Source of the DNA: Scolanthus callimorphus
Taxonomy: Eukaryota > Cnidaria > Anthozoa > Actiniaria > Edwardsiidae
Direction: 5' to 3'
NCBI GenBank assembly: GCA_033964015.1
Contig: CM066922.1
Span: forward strand, 23,856,507 to 23,920,506
Length of the DNA stretch: 64,000 bases
Shown here: positions 57,090 to 64,000 of the stretch, one piece after another
Layout: every line of letters starts with the position of its first letter
How positions within the stretch are numbered: position 1 is the stretch's first letter
The notes under the pieces: model-generated
What the model saw: only the letters and a program-made list of their open reading frames with translations
Told to the model about the DNA's origin: nothing
The model's database searches: none
Translations under genes and position numbers: made by a program

Positions 57090-57757
57090 AGTCCTCACGA
57101 AAAACGTTTAATTAATTCAACCGTAGTTTTAACTTCAAAACGTTTATTGTAAACTTTTAACTTTCATTCCAAGTTTTTTTTTTCGCGCCTCGGCGGCTCT
57201 CTGCCTGCCCGGGAGATTTGCGTTGTTTGTATGAGGATTCCAAGTGGAATGCGCATTTTTAAGTGATTTCAGTTTGACAGCGATTCTTCTTCCGTTGCCA
57301 TAGCTTTGAGCGATAATTGTACTTAGGTATTGCTTGCCAAGGCAGCCATGTTGAATGGTTTGAACGTCTTCGAACTTCTGGAACTTTACTTTGGTCATGA
57401 AAAAACTCTACAACCCAATCTCCAAACGCCTCCCACGTCAGACCTCCCCATTTTTTTTATATCCAGGTACCCCCCTGGGGTCTGGTTCCAGAAAGTATTC
57501 AAGGAAGGGCTTGGAAATTCTAGAGTGTTTGCGGATCAAACTTTTTTGATACAAATACACAGCTATTGACATCCTTGATTTTATGTTTTCGTTGTTTCAT
57601 GGCCTTTACAAAGATAATGTGACTCCAGTATGTTCCATTACGAAAATGTATGATAATATCCATAGCTATGCTTTCATTTGAAAAATTAGACTGAAAAAGA
57701 AGATATGTGTTAAAGTTTCATCAGACTTATTGGTTACCTATTCTTTTTCAATTTCAG
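57090..57757. other. Spacer, paralogous in parts to 5616-5990 and 10930-11286
   Basis: Two separate similarities to other places in the window show that it is built of duplicated pieces. No gene was seen. Confidence 0.4.
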
Positions 57758-57825
57758 TGACACAGCAGCAGCCAGAGATTGCTCTTGGACAGGCCATCCA
57801 TGGAATAAGGCGAAAACAATATTAA
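57758..57825 (+). pseudogene. Possible terminal exon, paralogue of 11287-11336
   Basis: Acceptor TTTTTCAATTTCAG is followed by TQQQPEIALGQAIHGIRRKQ and one more codon, then TAA. The same acceptor, frame and start are seen at 11287, where the frame is cut short. No upstream exon was found at either place. It may be a real last exon or one of several duplicated relics. Confidence 0.4.
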
Positions 57826-58379
57826 CATGGCTGTAGTACATGGGCGGCAGAACATAAGTGAGGAGGTTGATTAGAGACTATGTATGGCAATGTGGGGTGT
57901 GGGGGCAGGGGATAAGACAGAAAAGTGGATGCTACTTCCTTCTGAGCCCCCGCCCCACCTATTCAGTGGAATTTTGAAAACAATTTTTAAGAAGGTACAG
58001 CTGTATGAGTAGAAAGACCAAAATTGGCAACCAGCTATCTAATTCTGAAATTCTCTGCTCATGGTAGGTATTGGTCTGGAATGACACATTTTAGTAAAAA
58101 AATACACTGCTCATGTAATAAACGGGACATGTTATTGTGATTCAAATAAAAAAAAAACTAATGACAAATAATTTTCTTTTTATTGCACTTCTTGTTTCGC
58201 ACAATAGCCCTCATCTAAGCCAGTGATTGGCTGTTCAAACAATTGCCCTCATCTGGGCCAGCGATTGGCTGCTTGGAAATTGAATAAGTCAATAATATAT
58301 AGATTTAACAACTGGCTAAAAGCGGAGCTCCTGGTTATAAAATTTGTGTTAATGATAGGGATTCCCATGTGTACATGGT
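57826..58379. other. Spacer
   Basis: No gene was seen. CTGGCTAAAAGCGGAGCTCC at 58312-58331 is the terminal sequence of the dispersed repeat at 16868, and a decayed copy recurs at 59173. Confidence 0.45.
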
Positions 58380-59645
58380 TTACATGGTTGCTTTAGAGTC
58401 TTCCCTTCACGAGATATGAATTTTTCAAGCATAGATGACGTCATTGATGACGTCATATCATGAGACCACCTCGTTTCGCTCATCTGGTGACCTAGACTAT
58501 CCTTCCAATGTTTGGTTGTTTTAAAGTCTTCCCTTCACGAGATATTGATTTTTCAAGCATAGATGACGTCATCGATGACGTCACATCACGTGACCACTTC
58601 ATTTCGTTCATCTGGTGCCCTAGACTACACTACCAAAGTTTGGCTGTTTTAGAGTCTTCCCTTCACGAGATATTAATTTTTTAAACACTGATGACGTCAT
58701 CGATGACGTCACATCACGTGTCTGTGTTTCAGCACCCCCTTGTGGCATAGACAAAATATCCCAATTATGGTTGTCTTAGCATGTTCCCTTGAGGAGATAT
58801 AATTTTTATTTGCATACCACAGGTTTCCATGTGTACACGGGACGGGACGGACAGTGTACGCTAATAGGTTTTTAACAATTAGACCTCGAGGCTGAATGTG
58901 CTATGATGAATAGACCATGAGGCCGAAGGCCGAATGGTCTATTGATATCATAGCACATGAGGACGAGAGGTCTAATTGTTTTAGTATAAACCAACTAGTT
59001 GGTCGGTTTTGGCAATAAATTCCATTATTTTATGTTGAAAAAATCAGGTTTTCTTGCAAAGAAAGGTGGTGGTTTTGCCAGGCACGGTCTATCACTAATA
59101 GACCATTAGTAGCTCAGCCAATCAGAATGCAGTATTTGTAATAGACCATTAGGTGGTTTATACTAAATAGATTTAGGCACTGCCTAAAATCGGAGCTTCG
59201 CGTCATCGTCGATGTCTCTATCACGCACACATCATTCATGGGACCACTTCGTTGCAGTCCTCTGGTGACCTAGACAATTCTACCCAAGTTTGGTTGCCTT
59301 AGAGCCTTCCTTTCACGAGAAATATTTTTTTCAAACATATATGACGTCATCAGTGACGTCACATCACGTGCCCATTTTCTTCCACTCCTCTGGTGACCTA
59401 GACAATTATACCCAAGTTTGGTTATCTCAGAGTCTTCCCTTTACGAGATTTGAATTTTTAGAGCAAGGATGACGTCATCGGTGACGTCACATCACGTGAC
59501 CACTTTGTTTCGATCCTCTCATGACCTAGACAATTCTACCCATGTTTGGTTGTCTCAGAGTGTTGCCTTTACGAGCAAAAGTGACGTCATCGACGACGTC
59601 ACATCACGTGACCATGTTGTTTTGCTCCTCTAATGACCTAGGCAA
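58380..59645 (+). repeat. 127-bp tandem array with TGACGTCA and CACGTG sites
   Basis: Units carry GATGACGTCATCGATGACGT followed by CACATCACGTGACC, and then CTAGACNATNCTACCNAAGT. The TGACGTCA words are 127 bases apart (58437, 58564, 58691; then 59342, 59469), with one shorter step. A hairpin element interrupts the array at 58875-59168. The CRE (TGACGTCA) and E-box-like (CACGTG) words are the best-kept parts. Confidence 0.9.
58875..59168. mobile_element. Hairpin-bearing insertion in the 127-bp array
   Basis: A stem ACAATTAGACCTCG...CGAGAGGTCTAATTGT (58875-58979) encloses GGCCGAAGGCC at its tip. Then TTTAGTATAAACCA (58980-58993) is inverted at 59154-59167. The right part contains AGCCAATCAGAATGCAGTAT. 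Since the same array resumes afterwards, the block is an insertion; its exact target duplication is unclear. Confidence 0.65.
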
Positions 59646-60243
59646 GTCTACCTAAGTTTAGTCCATGGGCCAAGATCCCAAAATTTCGAAATTCCTACCA
59701 CTCGGAGGGACAAAGGCTATCATACATTTTTGGAAACCTTGTTCCATGTACTTTATGTTGTTTATGCATGATAGCCACGCCAGAACGGAAGCTTTCATGT
59801 AGAAATCACGTGATCAAATGACGTCACTACCAAGCAAGGGAGTTTCAGCATTTTGATTAATATTTCGTTTTGAAAAGCTTTGCGTTAACATTTTTTCACC
59901 GAATTTGTTCTTAAAATCAACTTTACCTTGCAATATTCAAGTGTTATGAGGTCCATGCATGTTTAATCACTTGCTTGTATTAGGTTCCCATAGCAACCAG
60001 ACACAATTTGAAAAAAAGAAAGAAAAACACAAGAACAACAGAACACAACTGACTTGTTTCAAACTTTCCTGTTTAATAAGTCACAATTTAGGTACACATG
60101 CGGGACAGTGGCCCGTTAACGTACGGGACCGCAAAAGCCGTGACTGCCACTTTAACACACAAGCGCTGAATGCCACGTGGCTTGCCGCCATGTTGAATAT
60201 AGAGAATAGTGAGAAACTCACACTCAATGGAAAATATATATAT
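59646..60243. other. Spacer
   Basis: No gene was seen. Confidence 0.4.
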
Positions 60244-60391
60244 GTTATTTACCGGCTGGGAGGTCCGTATAGGGAAAAACTGTGACCGAGGGCTGGAAAA
60301 TGTTGACCGAGGCCGGAGGCCGAGGTCAACATTTTCCAGGCCGAGGTCACAGTTTTTCACTATACGGACCGACCTAAAGCCGGTAAATAAC
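60244..60391. repeat. Long hairpin, about 70-base arms
   Basis: GTTATTTACCGGCT pairs with AGCCGGTAAATAAC. Inside, GGTCCGTATAGGGAAAAACT and TGGAAAATGTTGACC pair with their inverses, and the tip is GAGGCCGGAGGCCGAG. AACCAATCAGAATGCAGAAT follows at 60512, as in the 58875 insertion. Confidence 0.9.
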
Positions 60392-60598
60392 TTATTTATT
60401 TTTTTCCAACGCTAAAATTTGATTTTTTCAAAGAAAACAAGCGCGCGCAAAAGGTTACCGTGACCTAGGTCAGAGATAGGAAAATATTGCCCCCGCGCGC
60501 GCGCCTTGAGAACCAATCAGAATGCAGAATTCGTTACCGTGCACTCGAGGAAAAAAATAAATATATATATAGTATATAAATACAGAGTTTCTTGGCTA

Positions 60599-60869
60599 TC
60601 ATCTTGTGTCACTCAGAGTCTGGAACTCATTTAGTTCAAGATTCATCATCGTCGTCGTCAGTCTCGACATTATGTCTTCCACCGGATTCTGATCCCTGTT
60701 CTCACAATCCTGCAACTTACATAGATCTGTGCATTGTAAGCCATTTGACAGGCACGTACAGGTTGGGCGCTGGTAGCTTTTGTTGCACTGACAAGATAAA
60801 AGCTCTAACACAGCCATTGGCGCCGGATCCCCGCTCATCCAGTTCACAACCAATTCTTGGATTTCATAT
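60599..60869 (-). pseudogene. C-terminal part of the FEN-like family protein
   Basis: On the - strand the segment reads YEIQELVVNWMSGDPAPMAV, LELLSCQC, then TCTCLSNGLQCTDLC and CENR, and stops at 60599. I recognise this as the cysteine-rich tail that ends a multi-copy invertebrate protein family. The main part of such a protein lies at 63211-63998, on the same strand and upstream, and ends where this piece would follow. One expected Cys is Tyr (NKSY). An in-frame TAA stands just before it (near 60874) and no acceptor lies between, so it cannot simply be spliced on; decay or rearrangement is likely. Confidence 0.6.
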
Positions 60870-60877
60870 GACGTCAC

Positions 60878-61936
60878 ATCCGATTTTTAGAGCCTCATTA
60901 AAAATTCAGCTGGAGGTCAAACGTCCGTGCCTGCAGTGCTTTTCGAGATGGAAAACTGTGAAAAAGTTATCTCATCGCGTTGTTTCTGATTCTACAAGTT
61001 GGGTAAACAGATAAACAGATGTCTTTAGATTGCCCAAAACAGACAGCAAGGAATACAAACTCTGAAAACAATCGAAATGGTCCAAACGACTCCAGAAAAG
61101 CAGCCGAAAAGCGCCGTGGCCTCGCGAACTTGTTGTCGCCAAGTGAAAGTGATTCATGAAGATATGTATTTGAAATTAAGTTTAAATTAGTTTGGTAGCT
61201 ATACGGATGAATTAGGGAATCATAAAGGATTTACACAAAACCACCAGGACTATGGATGAATTGGTTTCTCATTTGATACACGGATAAATCACATGAAGTT
61301 CGCTTCAAACAATCCGAGCAGGTAGGCAGAAATGAAAGTTTGTCAAACATTTAAGTAAGTTACAAGGAGTCCGAAAACCCAGCAAAACGTCCGGGATTTA
61401 CTCCGAGATTTACCTATTTATTCTAGGTTGACATGGACTTTCGATTCTTTTTCCCAGTCGTGTGTATACAATTTGTTTTTCATTGGCTAAAATTTGGTCA
61501 AGTTTTTGTTTCATGTCGAAGTGAGTTTTGTCGCTGCGTTGAGCTGGCCGAAACACAACTTTGAAAGAGTCAAAATTAGGCGTTTTGTAAAAACATACTT
61601 TAGAAACTACAGAAATTTGACACCTACATGTAATAGCTTATTGAGAATTGAATCTTGTTTATGTGGAAAGTTGTTTTGCAGTATGGGGAAAACTGTATGC
61701 AAAAGAGCCGGGTCGATTTTCTGAGTTCACTTCAATTTGACTTAGCTTACCGTCTTCAAAAACTTCTGTTTCTCAGGTCTTTCGTCCAGAAACAAAGAAC
61801 AGAAGGAGCATATAAATGTTTCTCAACCCTATTACATATCTATTTTTCATTACAATTATTATTTTTCGAGCCAAATGAGTGAAAACATCAAGCATTTGAA
61901 AAAAAACGCTGCCTAAAATATCAGCCAGTTTGTTAA
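60878..61936. other. Spacer between two parts of the family pseudogene
   Basis: No further exon was found. Open stretches on both strands are short and lack motifs. Confidence 0.4.
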
Positions 61937-62942
61937 GGATACCGTAAACCTTCGCGGGTACCCTTCGCGCAAAATTTCTCTACGCGGCGCATTGAAATAA
62001 ACCCCAAAAAACTAGATATCATTTTAAAGCTTAATAAACGTAATTTATGATGACGCAGTTTTTATTCTGTTTTTTCGAAATCTGCTCTAACGCGGAAAGG
62101 AAAACGATAAAAAGGTGCGATTTAAATATGCAAAATGTTCGTATAGAAATACGGCGCGCATTGGCTTCAATTCTGTCTTAAATCAATCAACACTCATTGA
62201 ATGACTAAAGTGTGTCGGCGATTTTTAATATATTAATCCATTCCAGAATAAGAACTTCCAAAAGTTGAAGGTTCATTTATTTGACGAGTTTCGGCCTTCG
62301 AACAGTAATAAAAGTGCGAGAAATCAAAATATCAAAAATCGCCGACACACTTTCGAAGATCAAAGTTTGGACTAGCTGCTCGCAAAATTTGAAAGCAATC
62401 GTGCAAATCCTTGTGGGCGAACATTTTGGGTCTTTCCATTGAAACGGCAGCAAAATCATTACCGAGTTATAGCCATTTGAAGTTGTATCAACATCTGAAG
62501 CGCTAACAGCAGGAGAGCAAACAAACGTGACACGATCGGCCAATTGGAGACAAGCCTTACTGTGCTCAGATTTCATGTGTTGCTTGAGCTTTGGTACTTG
62601 TGGTAATCGCTTTCTCCAACATCTTCGACCATTTCCAGCAGCCAAATTTTGATAAATAATGGGCAAAGCGCCTCTTCAACGAAGAAAGCCAGGCAAGGAC
62701 ATGCCAGGCAAGAAGCGCCAATTTCCTGACCCGAAGGCTAAGTAAACAAGATTAAAAGATTATAGCGCCTGAATCGCATGTAACGCAATACAGTTGAAAA
62801 CTAGATTTTCTTATTTTTCTTCGTGAAATATAAGTTATTTTAATTTTCTTTTTTGGAGTATTGAAGTTCCTACCCTAACTTATCGACTGGGATAAAAACA
62901 AAAAATTCGTCAAAATGACACCCGCGAAGGTTTACGGTATCC
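61937..62942. mobile_element. 1-kb element, TTAA target duplication
   Basis: GGATACCGTAAACCTTCGCG at 61937 is inverted at 62923-62942. TTAA flanks both (61933-61936 and 62943-62946). The inside has a - strand open stretch of 129 codons (62666-62277) with no transposase motif, and a smaller inverted repeat at 62207-62353. It lies between the two parts of the family pseudogene. The TTAA flank suggests piggyBac-type movement. Confidence 0.82.
62207..62353. repeat. 147-bp inverted repeat inside the TTAA element
   Basis: AAAGTGTGTCGGCGATTTTT is perfectly inverted at 62334-62353. It may be a nested MITE; no target duplication is clear. Confidence 0.75.
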
Positions 62943-63210
62943 TTAAGTTTTACTCATTTTCCACAGTTAAAACTGGCTAAAAAAGCAAAACCCGGCCATC
63001 CAATCGCTACAAATTTGTATTTACACTAGAATTTAGTGTTAGATTTAGAACCAGGTTTATTTATAGTTGTGATTTTCTAGAAAATGTAGCTAGTAAATTT
63101 GAAGTTTTGCTCGTGAACTTCAGAAACTTCTTCATCTTGACCTCCAGTTGATTCAGACCGGAAGCAAAATTACGCGCAAAAGTCACGTGATTGAAACCCA
63201 AGAATTTGCA
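62943..63210. other. Spacer
   Basis: No gene was seen. Confidence 0.4.
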
Positions 63211-63998
63211 CTCCTCTAGAATCCACCCGTAGTCAGTTGTCGAAGGTATCTGGGGGCAGCTCTGTAGGCTACGGCGCCATACTGCAGCCTTGTTTTAGTT
63301 TGCTCGCTTACAATGTTGGCGCAATGTGTCTGCGCACCGAGGAAGCTGGCTGGAATCCAGGTCTCCCTTTCTGGCACAGAATAGGCGGTACCGCAGCTCA
63401 TTCACATTACTCGTTCCTCGGCTGGAGGTATACATGTAGCAAGTGAATTCCTGCAGGCCATTGAACAACTCTTCTGACAACACCCACTGCGCACCAAGCA
63501 GTTGGAATACTTCTCGGAATTCAGAGCAGCGCTTGACCAGCTTCAAAGCGGAATTTTTTCCAGAGAAAGCGCTTACACTGTCACAGCCCGTGAAGGCGTG
63601 CAACCCAGGAAGATAACGGCAAAGAGCTGCTCCATGACGCTGTACGACATGTGCTATATCGATTAAACGTATTCTTGCTTGTGTTCCACACTTTATATAG
63701 ACTTCGGAGGAGATGAAACTCTTAAACGCGAGACACAGAACAAATACATCTGTATCGTCCGACACTATTACTATCGTGCCGTAGCCGCGTCTTCCTGCAT
63801 GGTGTGCATGTAGAAGAAGCCTGGTGTCGGCTTCCTCCTGTGTGGACCGAAGCTCCCCACACGTCACCGACCCCGCAGATGAGATTCCGAAACACTCTTC
63901 TCCCGATGTGGCGTAGAGTCTCCTTCCTCCATTCGCTTGCCATAAACTGTATCAGCTGCTGTTTGTTCCGTGGATTGGAAAGAAACACTCGCCACTGA
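63211..63998 (-). pseudogene. FEN/XPG-nuclease-like family protein, partial, broken
   Basis: The frame enters from the right window edge on the - strand (FLSNPRNKQQLIQFMASEWR). After a frameshift near 63870 it runs TQEEADTRLLLHA, VIVSDDTDVFVLCL, LHAFTGCDSVSAFSG, ELFNGLQEFTCYMY and VNELRYRLFCARKG. An in-frame TAA at 63295-63297 follows; after it the frame goes on with NKAAVWRRSLQ to GWILEE near 63211. I recognise a multi-copy family of uncharacterised invertebrate proteins. EEAD, SDDTD and TGCD have the order and approximate spacing of the acidic motifs of FEN1/XPG nucleases (about 27 and 56 residues). A PIN-like metal-dependent nuclease fold is thus my inference. The frameshift and stop make this copy inactive. 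A cysteine-rich tail matching the family lies at 60599-60869. Confidence 0.75.
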
Positions 63999-64000
63999 TG

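Noticed and set aside
1..64000. CRISPR arrays, bacterial operons, tRNA and rRNA genes
   Set aside because: The tandem repeats lack spacer structure. No tRNA-like or rRNA sequence was recognised, and gene structure is eukaryotic.

Overview
This window looks like nuclear DNA of an anthozoan cnidarian, most likely a stony coral or a sea anemone. The case rests on content, not on any species-specific marker. It has intron-containing extracellular-domain exons (furin-like cysteine-rich repeats, a von Willebrand A domain). It has a CR1/L2-type LINE whose first reading frame carries an SGNH-esterase-like domain, and an L1-like LINE. It also has very many small terminal-inverted-repeat elements and long hairpins. 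There is no bacterial-style gene density and no operon. Host coding sequence is a small part of the window; most of it is introns or spacers built from nested repeats.

Host-like genes. On the + strand three 141-bp exons (3793-3933, 19505-19645, 23737-23877), all bounded by phase-1 introns, each encode one 47-residue furin-like cysteine-rich module. A fourth + strand exon (43136-43542) encodes the first part of a vWA domain with an intact MIDAS start and also begins in phase 1. I read these as exons of one long, secreted or membrane-anchored multidomain gene running left to right, with introns of 4-19 kb filled by repeats. The flanking intron sequence was duplicated with the furin exons, and an exon-less copy of it remains at 17213-17425. 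On the - strand there is a plausible two-exon small gene of 54 codons (54518-55216). At the right edge lies a broken copy of a multi-copy invertebrate family (63211-63998, continuing off the window, with a matching cysteine-rich C-terminus at 60599-60869). Its acidic motifs look like those of FEN/XPG nucleases.

Mobile DNA. A 5'-truncated L1-like LINE (11967-15837, + strand) and an almost full-length but decayed CR1/L2-like LINE (27653-34018, - strand) both have identifiable target-site duplications. Non-autonomous DNA elements can be sorted by their target duplications. TA: 1982-3350, 20456-21437, 28430-28724, 41794-42033. TTA, Harbinger-like: 18310-19176, 52356-53458. TTAA, piggyBac-like: 30333-31027, 61937-62942. 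9-bp with ends TAGCCTGCG: 39597-39850, 54705-54818. 6-bp: 9497-9707. A 3-kb foldback element (6402-9363) carries tandem repeats in its arms and a nested insertion.

Tandem arrays and hairpins. There are arrays of 48 bp (24.4 kb), about 75 bp (25.4-26.0 kb), about 103 bp (27.0, 34.9 and 36.7 kb, each next to a long hairpin), 60 bp (48.4-51.7 kb) and 127 bp (58.4-59.6 kb, each unit with TGACGTCA and CACGTG-type sites). Many hairpins across the window centre on a short GNA-type loop, including GCGAAGC, a sequence known to form an unusually stable DNA mini-hairpin.
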